NCBI RefSeq assembly: GCF_003858395.1 | Contig: NZ_QWEV01000005.1 | Location: 3,162,001-3,226,000 of the forward strand | From: Acidipila sp. EB88 | GTDB taxonomy: Bacteria > Acidobacteriota > Terriglobia > Terriglobales > Acidobacteriaceae | DNA: 64,000 nucleotides | Direction: 5' to 3' | Part shown: piece by piece, positions 36,306-45,609 of the stretch | Layout: each line of letters begins with the position of its first letter | Position numbering within the stretch: the first letter of the stretch is position 1 | Translations under genes and position numbers: made by a program | The notes under the pieces: generated by a model | Seen by the model: the letters and a program-made list of their open reading frames with translations, nothing else | The model's database searches: none | What the model was told of the DNA's origin: nothing

Positions 36306-36333
36306 CTGCGTCTGCCGATTTCGCCATCCGGGC
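36247..36333 (-). tRNA. tRNA-Leu(UAA)
   Basis: An 87-nt class II tRNA with acceptor GCCCGGA pairing with TCTGGGC, an encoded CCA, a D-arm, anticodon loop CTTAAAA (anticodon TAA), a variable arm, and a T-arm GGGGGTTCAAGTCCCCC. It is complete and serves as the integration site of the element; the insertion restored its 3' end. Confidence 0.95.
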
Positions 36334-36396
36334 ACTCCGACTATGCTAGCAGCGCATGCACCCGGCTGCTCCCCAAAATGCTCAACGGGGCTCGGC

Positions 36397-36918
36397 TTAA
36401 ACCCCGTCTCCCGTTGTTTCTTCCGCACACTTCGGCTCCTGCGCCACGGACCGGGACACCCTGCGAACTGCAGCGCGCGCCTCCGCCAGACGCAGCCTCA
36501 ACGCAGCCGTCACGACCCGGTGGCAGTGTACGCATAGTGTGCGCAGATTGCTTAAGTCGCACTCGCCGCCACCCTCGGCAACAGGCAGCACGTGATCTGC
36601 GTCCCACAGGCTTTTGCGCTCCAACCCGCGCAGTCCCCACGTTGCCAGCAGCTCTTGCTGACGTGTGCCGCGCGCCCGCTTGATCAATCGGTACGCCGCC
36701 AAAGTGTCCACAGTACACCGCGCGCAGATGCCCTTGTCCCGCTCCAGCACCGCCGCCCGCAGATAAGCGGGGCTGCTTCGCAGACGCCACTGGTGCACGC
36801 AGTCGTCCGAGCAGAAGGTGCGTCGCCTGCTCGGCACTTCGAGCGAGCACCACCGGCAAAGCGTGCGGCCGTTTGCACCCTGTGGCAGCAGTCTCGGTTT
36901 CACGCGCCCGCCGGGCAT
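36397..36918 (-). CDS. HNH endonuclease family protein
   Basis: 173 aa. An N-terminal zinc-ribbon-like cluster (CRWCSLEV, CSDDC), then CARCTVDT, and an HNH core: WDADHVLPVAEGGGECDLSN with LRTLCVHCHRVVT. The DH pair, the Asn and the CxxC(H) residues expected for metal-dependent nicking are present. A phage- or restriction-type role is possible, but similar solitary HNH proteins are common backbone genes. It is encoded upstream of the tRNA on the same strand. Confidence 0.82.
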   Translation of the reverse strand: MPGGRVKPRLLPQGANGRTLCRWCSLEVPSRRRTFCSDDCVHQWRLRSSPAYLRAAVLERDKGICARCTVDTLAAYRLIKRARGTRQQELLATWGLRGLERKSLWDADHVLPVAEGGGECDLSNLRTLCVHCHRVVTAALRLRLAEARAAVRRVSRSVAQEPKCAEETTGDGV

Positions 36919-36950
36919 CGTGCGCCGCCTGCTGGGTTGGGGCGTCAGGC

Positions 36951-38372
36951 TCAGTCTCGCAACTCCGGAATCATGCGAATCGGATACTTCGAACGCAGCG
37001 TGATCTTGGGCTGCACTTCAACGCGCTGTCCTTCCACCAGCCGCAGTTGCCACTTCTGCGCGATCGTTGCTGTGAGCAGGATCGCCTCCATCCATGCGAA
37101 GGACTCGCCGATGCACTGGCGATTGCCGCCGCCGAAAGGGAAGTAGGTAAATTTCGGACGTGCTGCTTTCGCTTCCGGCGTAAAGCGTTCCGGCTCGAAC
37201 CGCAGCGGGTCCGGGAAGTACTCCGGCGTGCGCTGCATAATGTACTGGCTGAAGAACAGATACGTCCCGGCCGGCAGCCGGTACGGTCCAATCTCCACAT
37301 CCGCGGTCGCCTGCCGGCCCATGGCCCACGCAGGCGGGTACAAACGCATCGACTCCGACAACACCATCTCCGTATAGCGAAGCTGCGGCAGGTCAGCCAG
37401 CGTCGGCATGCGCCCCTGCAACACTTCGTCCAGCTCCGCATGCAGCTTCGCTTCCGCTTCCGGGTTCTGCGCCAGCAGCAGCCACGTCCACGAGAGCGCA
37501 TTTGCCACCGTCTCGTAGCCTGCAAGAAAGATCGTGGTTACTTCATCACGCACCTGCTCATCGGTAAGCTGGCTCTGGTCCTGCTCTTCATCGCGCGAGG
37601 CCAGCAGCATCGACAGCAGATCACCATGGTCCGTACCTGATTGTCGCCGCTGATCGATCATCCGGTGCACCACTGCGTCGAGCCGCTTGCGCGCGCGTTT
37701 AAAACGCATCAGCCCTGGAATGGGCAGGTGCATCAACGCCTCGGCCCTGGGCAGTGCGACTAGGAAGTTATACAGGTCCATGATCGCGTTCACTTCGGTG
37801 TTGATCGTCTGCACGTCCTCGGTGACATCCGTGTCGAAGATCGTGCGCGCCACCACCTGCAGCGCGAGCCGCATCATTTCGCTCACCGCATCAATCTCGA
37901 CGCCTGGCTGCCACTCCTCGCGCATCGTCGCCGCGCGCGCCGTCATCATGTCGCCATACGCGGCAATGCGCTGGCGATGAAACGCAGGCGCGGCAATCCG
38001 CCGCTGCCGCATGTGCGTCGCGCCATCACTCGTAATCAGGCCTTCGCCCAGCAGAATTTTCATCCTGCGCTGCGTGCGCTCCTTGATCATCACCGGCGCC
38101 TGGTTGATCAGCACCTCCCGAATCAGCTCGGGGTCATTCAGAAATACGATGTGGCTGGGCCCCAGCTTGTAGTGCGAAACGGGCCCATATGTCTTCTGCA
38201 GATACTCAAACAGCAGGATCGGATTGCTTGCGCGAAAAAACCGGCTGAAGATGTAAAAGGGCAGGTTGCGCCGCAAGCCCGGAGGAAAGCGGTACTTACC
38301 TCGCTTGATCACCACCAGGGGCGGTGCGGTCGTTTCAGCAGAGGGAGGAGAACTGAGGGTGGCCATGGGCAT
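36951..38372 (-). CDS. Cytochrome P450
   Basis: 473 aa. The I-helix [14 protein letters not shown] (with a Thr in the oxygen-binding groove), the K-helix [10 protein letters not shown] (ExxR), and the heme loop [17 protein letters not shown] with Cys420 as ligand. Length and motifs fit a soluble CYP monooxygenase. The start ATG follows directly on the thymidylate kinase stop (TGA-ATG), so the two genes are probably coupled even though their functions are unrelated. An ATG two codons in is the alternative. Substrate unknown. Confidence 0.93.
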   Translation of the reverse strand: MPMATLSSPPSAETTAPPLVVIKRGKYRFPPGLRRNLPFYIFSRFFRASNPILLFEYLQKTYGPVSHYKLGPSHIVFLNDPELIREVLINQAPVMIKERTQRRMKILLGEGLITSDGATHMRQRRIAAPAFHRQRIAAYGDMMTARAATMREEWQPGVEIDAVSEMMRLALQVVARTIFDTDVTEDVQTINTEVNAIMDLYNFLVALPRAEALMHLPIPGLMRFKRARKRLDAVVHRMIDQRRQSGTDHGDLLSMLLASRDEEQDQSQLTDEQVRDEVTTIFLAGYETVANALSWTWLLLAQNPEAEAKLHAELDEVLQGRMPTLADLPQLRYTEMVLSESMRLYPPAWAMGRQATADVEIGPYRLPAGTYLFFSQYIMQRTPEYFPDPLRFEPERFTPEAKAARPKFTYFPFGGGNRQCIGESFAWMEAILLTATIAQKWQLRLVEGQRVEVQPKITLRSKYPIRMIPELRD

Positions 38373-39050
38373 TCACTGGAGCTCCGGCCGAGTCCATCCG
38401 GCAAGTCGGTCCTCTACAACTCTTACGATACGCGCGTGGATTAGCTCCACCGGCTCGTCCTCTTTCATTACCACCACACGCACAGCCTCGCGCGCCGCAA
38501 TGGCTTCGTACTGCGCGTAGCTCCGACGAAAAAACGCCTCAGACTCGGCTTCGAAGCGGCTTTCATCCCGGCCCGTTTGCGCCTGCACTCGCTCGTTTCG
38601 CCGCCGTGCGCGCTGCAGCGAAACCTCGAGCGGCGGCAGCAGCAGCACTGTCAGGTTCGGCTGCAAACCCCCGCAAACCTCGGCATGTAGCCTGTGCACG
38701 ACCTCGGCACCGAGCGCCCGGCCGCCGCCCTGGTACGCTTCGGTCGAGTCCGTCCATCGGTCACACAGCAACAGTTCGCCTGCTTCCAGCGCCGGTTCAA
38801 TCACCTCCGCAATCGCCTGTGCGCGGTCCGCGAACATCATTGCCAGCTCCGCTCTCGGCGCAATTGCGGTTTGTCCCTTTTCAGCCAGCAGCAGCGCGCG
38901 CACCTTGTCCCCAAAGCCCGTACCACCCGGCTGCCGCATCTCGCGCACGGGGCGTCCGCTGTTCCGCAGGTGCGCCGCAAGCCTGCGTAGCTGGGTCGAC
39001 TTGCCCGAGCCATCCAGCCCTTCAAACGTCAGAAAGAAACCGCGCTTCAT
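38373..39050 (-). CDS. tmk: Thymidylate kinase
   Basis: 225 aa. P-loop GLDGSGKSTQL (about 9-19), RQPGGT (about 39-44; the usual form is REPGGT), DRWTDSTEAYQGGGR with the dTMP-binding residues, and a lid segment rich in Arg (RARRRNERVQAQTGRDESRF). It phosphorylates dTMP to dTDP for DNA synthesis. First gene of a probable tmk-P450 unit, divergent from the M61 peptidase gene. Confidence 0.92.
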   Translation of the reverse strand: MKRGFFLTFEGLDGSGKSTQLRRLAAHLRNSGRPVREMRQPGGTGFGDKVRALLLAEKGQTAIAPRAELAMMFADRAQAIAEVIEPALEAGELLLCDRWTDSTEAYQGGGRALGAEVVHRLHAEVCGGLQPNLTVLLLPPLEVSLQRARRRNERVQAQTGRDESRFEAESEAFFRRSYAQYEAIAAREAVRVVVMKEDEPVELIHARIVRVVEDRLAGWTRPELQ

Positions 39051-39153
39051 CGTTCCCGAATCCTATCAGGCGCTCCGCTACACTAATCCCACGCCGGTCG
39101 CCCTGCAGAGCACTCCTGGCACATCTCTCCCTCGTGGAAAGGCACCACCTCCC

Positions 39154-41091
39154 TTGAAGCTGGCTTCCGCGCTCCTGTCTCCTGTGTTGCTCCTCTCCTC
39201 GATCCCTGCCTTGTCCATCTCAGCCCAGAATGCGCCTTCGATGGCGCAGGCGCCCGGTCAGTCCATCCGCCTCCACGTCGACGAAACCGACGCCCCGCGC
39301 AAGCTGATCCACGCCGAGATGGACATACCCGCGCAGCCCGGCCCACTCACCCTGCTCTATCCCAAGTGGATCCCCGGCGAGCACACGCCCACCGGCCCCA
39401 TCGATAACCTGGCCGGCCTGCTTATCTCGGCCGACGGCAAATCCATTCCGTGGCAGCGCGACAGTGTAAACATGTTCGCTTTCCACCTCGCCGTGCCGCA
39501 GGGCGTTACCAGCCTGCACGTCAAGTGCGACTTCCTCGCTACCTCAGCCGCTGCCGGGTTCTCCGCGGGTGCCAGCACCACCGCGAACCTCGCCATGCTC
39601 TCCTGGAATGAAGTGCTGTTCTATCCCGAGGGCAGCAACGCTGCCGACCTCGAGGTCGCCGCGTCCGTCACCCTGCCCGCTGGCTGGCACTACGGTACCG
39701 CGCTCACCCGCGCGGGCGGCAGCGACAACCAACCGCAGTTCGCTCCCGTCTCTATGGAGCAGCTCATCGACTCGCCCCTGCTCGCCGGCCGCTACTTCCG
39801 CGAGATCCTGCTCGCCCCCGAGCTCAGCCCGAAGCACTTCCTCGACCTCGCCGCTGACGGCCCTGAAGAGCTCCAGCTTCGCCCCCAGGCCCAGGCTGCC
39901 TTTGACAAGCTGGTGCGCGAAACCGGCGCCCTCTACCAGTCGCGCCACTACGGCAGCTATCACTTCCTTGTCACACTCTCCGACGAGGTCGCCCACTTCG
40001 GCCTCGAGCATCACCAGTCGAGCGACGACCGCGTTCCCTCCGACACGTTCCTCTCGGGCGATGAAGCCCTGCTCCAGGCCGACCTGCTCCCGCACGAGTT
40101 CACCCACTCCTGGAATGGCAAGTACCGCCGCCCCGCCGGCCTTGCCACCGGCAACTACCAGGACCCCATGCGGGGCGACCTGCTCTGGGTCTACGAAGGC
40201 CTCACCCAGTACCTCGGCGATGTGCTCGCCGCCCGTTCCGGCATCGAGACCGCAGCCCAGTACCGCGATGCGCTCGCCTACTCCGCCGCCTCGCTCGACG
40301 CGCGCCCCGGCCGCACCTGGCGCGACCTGCAGGACACCGCCACCGCCGCGCAGATCCTCTACGACACCAGCAGCCAGTGGGATAACTGGCGCCGCTCCGT
40401 CGACTACTACCCCGAGGGCGAACTGCTCTGGCTCGAGATCGACACCCTGATCCGCAAACAGACGAATGATCGCAAATCGCTCAACGACTTCTGTGCGCGC
40501 TTCCATGGCCTTGGCGGCAATACCCCGCCACGCGTCGTGCCCTACACCTTTGACGATATCGTCGCCAACCTTAACGCCGTCACCCCCTATGACTGGGCGG
40601 CGTTTCTTGCCGAGCGGCTTACCTCGCTCTCCGCGCACGCGCCGCTCGGCGGCATCGAGGCAGCTGGCTACAAGCTCGTCTACTCTGACCAGACTGGCCC
40701 CTACATTGACGCACTCTCAAACGTAGGCGGCGGCGTCTCCGCCTGGTGGTCCCTCGGTTTCAAGGCCTCCGCAGACGGACACATCGCGGACGTGCTCTGG
40801 AACTCTCCGGCCTTCCAGTCCGGCCTCGGTCCAACCATGCAGATCATCGCCATCAATGGCCGGCAGTTCTCCCCCGCAGTCCTCAATGCAGCCATCACCG
40901 ACGCGAAATCCACCAGCACGCCCATGGAGCTTATCGTGGTCAATACCGGCTACTACAAGGTGCTGCACCTCGACTACCACGGCGGCCTTCGGTACCCTCA
41001 CCTTGAGCGCGTGCCCTCAACCCCGGGCCGCCTTGACACCATCCTCCTGCCACTCACCGGTGACGGAGACAAGCCAGCACACAGGAAGTAG
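39154..41091 (+). CDS. M61 family (glycyl aminopeptidase-like) metallopeptidase
   Basis: 645 aa from a TTG at 39154, chosen because it begins a signal peptide (LASALLSPVLLLSSIPALSI) in the open frame; no ATG fits as well. An N-terminal beta-domain is followed by HEFTHSW (His314, Glu315, His318), the zinc site, with the third ligand expected in GDLLWVYEGLTQY, and a C-terminal PDZ-like region (about 540-625; NSPAFQSGLGPTMQIIAING). M61 enzymes remove N-terminal Gly/Ala. Probably periplasmic or secreted. Confidence 0.88.
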   Translation: MKLASALLSPVLLLSSIPALSISAQNAPSMAQAPGQSIRLHVDETDAPRKLIHAEMDIPAQPGPLTLLYPKWIPGEHTPTGPIDNLAGLLISADGKSIPWQRDSVNMFAFHLAVPQGVTSLHVKCDFLATSAAAGFSAGASTTANLAMLSWNEVLFYPEGSNAADLEVAASVTLPAGWHYGTALTRAGGSDNQPQFAPVSMEQLIDSPLLAGRYFREILLAPELSPKHFLDLAADGPEELQLRPQAQAAFDKLVRETGALYQSRHYGSYHFLVTLSDEVAHFGLEHHQSSDDRVPSDTFLSGDEALLQADLLPHEFTHSWNGKYRRPAGLATGNYQDPMRGDLLWVYEGLTQYLGDVLAARSGIETAAQYRDALAYSAASLDARPGRTWRDLQDTATAAQILYDTSSQWDNWRRSVDYYPEGELLWLEIDTLIRKQTNDRKSLNDFCARFHGLGGNTPPRVVPYTFDDIVANLNAVTPYDWAAFLAERLTSLSAHAPLGGIEAAGYKLVYSDQTGPYIDALSNVGGGVSAWWSLGFKASADGHIADVLWNSPAFQSGLGPTMQIIAINGRQFSPAVLNAAITDAKSTSTPMELIVVNTGYYKVLHLDYHGGLRYPHLERVPSTPGRLDTILLPLTGDGDKPAHRK

Positions 41092-41827
41092 GGAAGAGCG
41101 ACGCGAGCCACCGCAGGCAAGGCAAGACAGCCTGCGCGGCTCGCGGCCACTTCGTGGCGTGTACTTGTCTTGGTGCTTCGGTAGCTCAGGGAGCGGCTGC
41201 CCGACGTCTCGCACGGCAGACATCATGCGATTACTTTTCTGATCGCAATCGCGACAGCCACAAATAGGCGCCAGCCAGCGCACTGTATCGCAGTTCTCTG
41301 ATGAGCACTGCGCCCTCATCCGCGGCAAGCAGCGGGTCGCAGCCCATAAACCATCCCCAACGTGGTGGTTGTATCCTGCCACCTCGTATGAGTTCGCTTT
41401 GAGCTAGCTCTGCCCGTCCTTGCTCCAGAAGAAACTCACCACGTCGCCATATTTTCGGCACTGGCACAACGCCGTGCTGCTACTCGCCAGGCTTCCTCTA
41501 TACAGCAGCTCCTGGCCCAGCTTCCAGTTGTGCAGGCTCTTCACATGAAGCTCAGGCCGCAGAACAGGTGCTGGTTGTAAAACAGCAGCAGCCCGCCCTG
41601 CGCTCCGCCCCGCCCCGCGGTTCCAGCCGCACTGTTACTTCGTAGGAGTGGTCCCCGCAATCATCGCCAACACGGGTAAATCCGCGGGACATTTCCTTGT
41701 CGAGACAGCATCAGCTCGCCCTCCGCCGGTTCCCCCACGGCCCGCGCATGCTCCCCGCCATCAACGGCGGGATGTAGATGTAGCACGGCCCGGCATGCTT
41801 TACCAGGTCCAGGGCCCACTCTCGTAC
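41092..41827. other. Intergenic region between M61 peptidase and recJ
   Basis: About 735 bp between convergent genes. Short ORFs exist on both strands but none has coding character. Several GC-rich inverted repeats occur just after the M61 stop (for example GCCACTTCGTGGC at 41147) and may terminate transcription. Nothing else is recognised. Confidence 0.5.
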
Positions 41828-43666
41828 CTAAGCTTCCGCTACCCCGCGCCGAAGATCCACAATCTCCAGCTCCAGCCCGCCAAACTCCGGATGCTCATTC
41901 TCCCGCAGTCGGTAGACCAGGTCTACGCGCTCGCCGACTTCCAGCGCCAGGCCGCGCACGCGCTCGCCCCAGTTCCAGCCTAGCGCCGCGAACTGCGCCG
42001 CGCCCTGCACCAGGAACAGCTTGCAGTGCTTCTCCTTCATATAGCGCGGCGGCGCGGCCACGCCCACATCCCGCGCCACAAACGCAGGTTCGCGATTCTC
42101 CATGCCGAACGGCTCCAGCCGCCCCACAGCCTTCCACAGCGCAGGAGTCACATGATCCAGAGGCAGCTCCGCATCGCAGTGCACCGGCGCCATCAGGTCC
42201 GCCTCGGTCAAGCGCTCAGCCGCATAGCGCTCCAGGCGTTCGCGCAGCAGCGGCACGCGGTCCGACGGTAGCGAGAACCCCACCGCATGTGCATGCCCGC
42301 CGAATCGCGTAAACAGCTCCGCGCAACTCTCCAGTGCCTCCAGAAGGTGAAAGCTGTCGATCGATCGGCCCGATCCGTACGCTTCGCCGTTTTCATGGGC
42401 AATCACCAGCGCCGGTTTGCCTGTTGTGTCAACCACGCGCGATGCCAGGATGCCGATCACCCCACGATGCCACCCGTCGCCATCGAGCACCAGGCAGCGC
42501 GCCTCGCTGAATCGTGCCTCGGCCAGCCGTTCCATGACCTGCGCCAGCGCCTCCGCCTCGGTGTTGCGGCGCTCGGTATTCAGCTGGTCCAGCTTGGCCG
42601 CCAGCTCCTGTGCACGCGCAGGCAAACGCGTGGTAAACAGCTCCACCACATCCCCTGCGATATCCATCCGGCCCGCCGCGTTGATCCGCGGCCCCAGCCG
42701 GAAGCCCACATCCATCGCCGAAAGCTTCTTTCGCGCAGGGTCCAGCTGCGCCACTTCCATCAGCGCACGCAACCCCGGGCTTGCCGGCTCGCGCAGGCCT
42801 TGCAGCCCCAGCGCCACAATCGCGCGATTCTCTCCGAGCAGCGGCACCGCATCGGCCACCGTCGCAATCGCAAGCATTTTCAAAAAGGAGGGAAGCACCT
42901 TGGTTCGCACACGCACCAGCGCTGCCGGGTCGCCCACGGCCGCATGCTCCAGCAGCGCCTGCGAAAGCTTGAACGCAACTCCGGCCCCACACAGCCCCTT
43001 GCATCCATAACCGCAGCCGGGCTGGTTCGGGTTCAGCACCGCCAGCGCGTGGGGCAGGGCAGAGCCTGCCTCCGGCAGGTGGTGGTCCGTGACGATCAGG
43101 TCCAGGCCCAGTGCTTCCGCGGCGTCTGCCGCCGCAAACGCGCGAATACCTGTATCCACGCTCACTACGAGCCGCACGCCCTCGGCCGCTGCGCGCTCCA
43201 GCACTTCGCGCTGCATGCCGTAGCCTTCGCGCAGCCGGTGTGGCACGTGGAAGCGCACCGTGCCGCCCAGCCGCTCGATCGCCGTCTTGAGCAGCACCAC
43301 GGCCGTGGTGCCATCCACGTCATAGTCGCCGTAGATCAGGATCGGCTCGGCCCTAGCCACGGCCTCCGCGATCCGCGTCACTGCGGTAGCCATCCCCAGC
43401 ATCGAGAGGGGATCGTGCAGTTGTTCAATGGTGGGGTGCAGAAACGCGGCAGCTTCTGCGGTAGTGCTGATCCCTCGCGCCAGCAGCAACTCCGCCACCG
43501 CGACCGGCACTATCAGCTCCTGCGCCAGCACAATGGCCTGCTCCGGCATGGGCACAGGCAGAACCCAGCGCCGGGCCGGGCGGCCCATTCGCTCGGGGCT
43601 GTGCTGGTCTGGCAGCAAACCTCCAGCCATCTGTTCGGGAGAAGCAGGCGAGGAGGAGGTCGCCAT
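41828..43666 (-). CDS. recJ: Single-stranded-DNA exonuclease RecJ
   Basis: 612 aa. DHH-family motifs: motif I YGDYDVDGTTAVVLL, motif III VTDHHLPE, then LCGAGVAFKL and a DHHA1 region with GRSIDSFHLLEAL and GGHAHAVGFSL. A C-terminal OB-like domain follows. It degrades single-stranded DNA 5' to 3' in RecF-pathway repair and mismatch repair. The gene is 5 bp downstream of a small acidic-protein gene on the same strand. Confidence 0.93.
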   Translation of the reverse strand: MATSSSPASPEQMAGGLLPDQHSPERMGRPARRWVLPVPMPEQAIVLAQELIVPVAVAELLLARGISTTAEAAAFLHPTIEQLHDPLSMLGMATAVTRIAEAVARAEPILIYGDYDVDGTTAVVLLKTAIERLGGTVRFHVPHRLREGYGMQREVLERAAAEGVRLVVSVDTGIRAFAAADAAEALGLDLIVTDHHLPEAGSALPHALAVLNPNQPGCGYGCKGLCGAGVAFKLSQALLEHAAVGDPAALVRVRTKVLPSFLKMLAIATVADAVPLLGENRAIVALGLQGLREPASPGLRALMEVAQLDPARKKLSAMDVGFRLGPRINAAGRMDIAGDVVELFTTRLPARAQELAAKLDQLNTERRNTEAEALAQVMERLAEARFSEARCLVLDGDGWHRGVIGILASRVVDTTGKPALVIAHENGEAYGSGRSIDSFHLLEALESCAELFTRFGGHAHAVGFSLPSDRVPLLRERLERYAAERLTEADLMAPVHCDAELPLDHVTPALWKAVGRLEPFGMENREPAFVARDVGVAAPPRYMKEKHCKLFLVQGAAQFAALGWNWGERVRGLALEVGERVDLVYRLRENEHPEFGGLELEIVDLRRGVAEA

Positions 43667-43671
43667 GGTCC

Positions 43672-44148
43672 TTATGCTTCCTCTTCGTCGTCCTCGTCGA
43701 AGACGACGTTGCCGATCGAGAACTCCTCGATCGCGTCGATCAGTTCCTCGTACCGCTCGTACCAGTCACAGGCAGTCTCATGCAAGAATGCCACGCCCTG
43801 GTGCACAAAGCCCAGTTGCAGAAATCCAACCTTGCCGACCTGCTCGCGCAGTGCTTCAATCTCTTCGAACTCGGGTGCTTCTTCATCCGGAAAGTTCTGC
43901 TCGCGCAGCTTCTCCAGCAGCATCTCCAGGTCGTCCTCCTCGAGCACCACATCACTGATCGTCAAAAACGAGGCGCCGGCAGTCTTGGCCGTCTCCACCA
44001 GCCGCTTCCAGCCGTCCGGGTGACCCTGGTCTTCCCACAAAATGGAGGGAACGTCGTCCCCCACGTGTCCAGGGAACTGCAACAATTCATGGCCAGTCAA
44101 AAACGCGACCATGTCATCTTTCAAAGCAACGAGGTTTTCTTGTGCCAT
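43672..44148 (-). CDS. Conserved hypothetical acidic protein
   Basis: 158 aa from the ATG at 44148 (MAQENLVALKDD); codons up to 44196 add an unlikely leader. The protein is acidic, with ISDVVLEEDDLEMLLEKLRE and a tail of Asp/Glu (FDEDDEEEA). No family motif is recognised. Five bases separate it from recJ, so the two are probably co-transcribed. Confidence 0.75.
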   Translation of the reverse strand: MAQENLVALKDDMVAFLTGHELLQFPGHVGDDVPSILWEDQGHPDGWKRLVETAKTAGASFLTISDVVLEEDDLEMLLEKLREQNFPDEEAPEFEEIEALREQVGKVGFLQLGFVHQGVAFLHETACDWYERYEELIDAIEEFSIGNVVFDEDDEEEA

Positions 44149-44361
44149 AGCCCCTGTATTTTCGCAGGTTCTTTGCTCGCGCGCGAGCGTTCGCACAAGC
44201 GGTGTCCCAGCGCACCTGGGCTGTGACTCGGATACGACTCGGGCGCGACTCGTACGCGAGCAAGCTGCAACTCGCTCGTTCGCGGCTGTGGCGCCGGGAG
44301 CGACGCGTGCCGCGCGGCGGCAAACATCCGGTCTCGCTGTGCTAGACTCGCCCCCAGACAG

Positions 44362-44640
44362 ATGATTTTTTCACGCGAGTACGTTGGCTATCTCGGTCGC
44401 AAGACCGTGCAGCACCTGGTGGATGCCAAGATGATCAGCACCGGCCACTTCAAGCTGGCCGAGGAGCGGGTTACCGCCGCCATTCTGGATGAACTCCTGC
44501 TCGAAGACAAGATCAACGAAGAAGTGCGGGTCATCCTCGACGCCATCCAGGAAGAAATGCGCCGCAATGGCGCTGAGTATGGCGAGATGTTCAAAAAGGT
44601 TAAGCAGCAGCTCGTACGCAAATACAAGGCGGTGCTGTGA
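44362..44640 (+). CDS. DUF507 protein (first of pair)
   Basis: 92 aa, the full length for the family. All-helical sequence with LGRKTVQHLVDAKMISTGHF and EEVRVILDAIQEEMRRNGAE. DUF507 proteins are short cytoplasmic proteins of unknown function found in Acidobacteria and Deltaproteobacteria lineages, often as tandem pairs. The stop overlaps the GTG start of the second copy. Confidence 0.85.
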   Translation: MIFSREYVGYLGRKTVQHLVDAKMISTGHFKLAEERVTAAILDELLLEDKINEEVRVILDAIQEEMRRNGAEYGEMFKKVKQQLVRKYKAVL

Positions 44641-44912
44641 GAGTCTCGCCCGACAAGGTCAACAAGCTCGCCCACGCGATCGCCGATACTCTCGCGTCCA
44701 TTGATGAGGTCGACTTCGCGGAAGACCGCGACACCATCCGCAAGGAAGCGCGCAACTACCTGCAGGTTCTGCTTGCGGACGAGATGCGGATCGACGCGGC
44801 TGCCCGCGCAAAGATCAGTTCCCAGCGCAAGATCATCATGGAAGGTACGCAGGAGTGGAACATCCTCTACCGTAAGTACTACAACGATGAGGTGAAGCGC
44901 CTGGGTATTTAG
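44637..44912 (+). CDS. DUF507 protein (second of pair)
   Basis: 91 aa from GTG 44637, overlapping the first copy's stop (GTGA). MRVSPDKVNKLAHAIADTLA, then FAEDRDTIRKEARNYLQVLL and AKISSQRKIIMEGTQEWNIL are typical of DUF507. Distinct in sequence from its partner, so an old duplication or heteromer is likely. A strong terminator follows. Confidence 0.85.
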   Translation: MRVSPDKVNKLAHAIADTLASIDEVDFAEDRDTIRKEARNYLQVLLADEMRIDAAARAKISSQRKIIMEGTQEWNILYRKYYNDEVKRLGI

Positions 44913-44957
44913 CAGTGCCCGCAACGCGGAGTCAACCGGGGAGTACGCTCTCGCAAC

Positions 44958-44996
44958 AAGCAACAGGCGAGCCATTCGGCTCGCCTGTTGCTTTGT
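44958..44996 (+). terminator. Terminator of DUF507 operon
   Basis: A 16-bp perfect stem (AAGCAACAGGCGAGCC at 44958-44973 with its complement at 44978-44993), loop ATTC, then TTGT. It ends the DUF507 pair. Confidence 0.75.
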
Positions 44997-45168
44997 CCCG
45001 TGCTCTGCCGCGTCTGGATTGGGCTCGCCCCTGAGCCCATTCCAGTGCACGCAGCCTCATTATGCACGTGCTGACGCTTCCAGAATCTCGAGCTCGCCGC
45101 GGGAACCTCGCTGTTGCCGACCCTGATTCCTTCATCTATCACTTGAACAAAGCAGGTCGGCCCCGCGG

Positions 45169-45597
45169 TTAAACCCGGTGATAGTCCGGCCGCCAGCTCT
45201 GCACGGCCTGCTTGATTGCCTTGGGTGTCATCCGTTCCCGTACGGCGCGATGCGCCAGGTCCGACAGTTCGGCATCGGAGGCGAAGCGCAGCGCGACGAT
45301 CTGCTTCTGCGTCAGCTCACCCTGCAGCGCCCGCGACTCCATCGGCAACAGCGCTGCCATGCGGATACGCTCTTCCAGCCGGATCACCCGGTCCTGGACG
45401 CGCAGTGAATACTGACGCACCATTGCGACCAGCAACAGCAGCCCCAGCGCGACCACCAAAGCCCAGCCGTGCCACGCAGAAGGATGGTGCACGCATCGCA
45501 CCATTGCCACCACCAGGTTCACCAGGAACAATGGCGCAAGCACATAGTGGTACATCGGATCCGTGCGCGCGTGGTTCTTGAAGTTCTGTTCTGCCAT
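45169..45597 (-). CDS. DUF6526-like membrane protein
   Basis: 142 aa. MAEQNFKNHARTDPMYHYVL followed by two membrane segments (about 19-38 and 45-64) and a cytoplasmic amphipathic tail with RVIRLEERIRMAALL and KQIVALRFASDAEL. This pattern is that of DUF6526. Function unknown. It is 12 bp downstream of the gene at 45610 on the same strand, so probably in one operon. Confidence 0.78.
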   Translation of the reverse strand: MAEQNFKNHARTDPMYHYVLAPLFLVNLVVAMVRCVHHPSAWHGWALVVALGLLLLVAMVRQYSLRVQDRVIRLEERIRMAALLPMESRALQGELTQKQIVALRFASDAELSDLAHRAVRERMTPKAIKQAVQSWRPDYHRV

Positions 45598-45609
45598 CTC
45601 CGGACGCTC

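Noticed and set aside
39544..40638. Minus-strand ORF (364 codons) opposite the M61 peptidase
   Set aside because: Gly/Val/Glu-rich shadow of a gene with HEFTH zinc motif on the plus strand.
42287..44023. Long plus-strand ORF (578 codons) opposite recJ
   Set aside because: RecJ DHH motifs fix the minus strand as coding; the plus frame is Gln/Arg/His-rich shadow.
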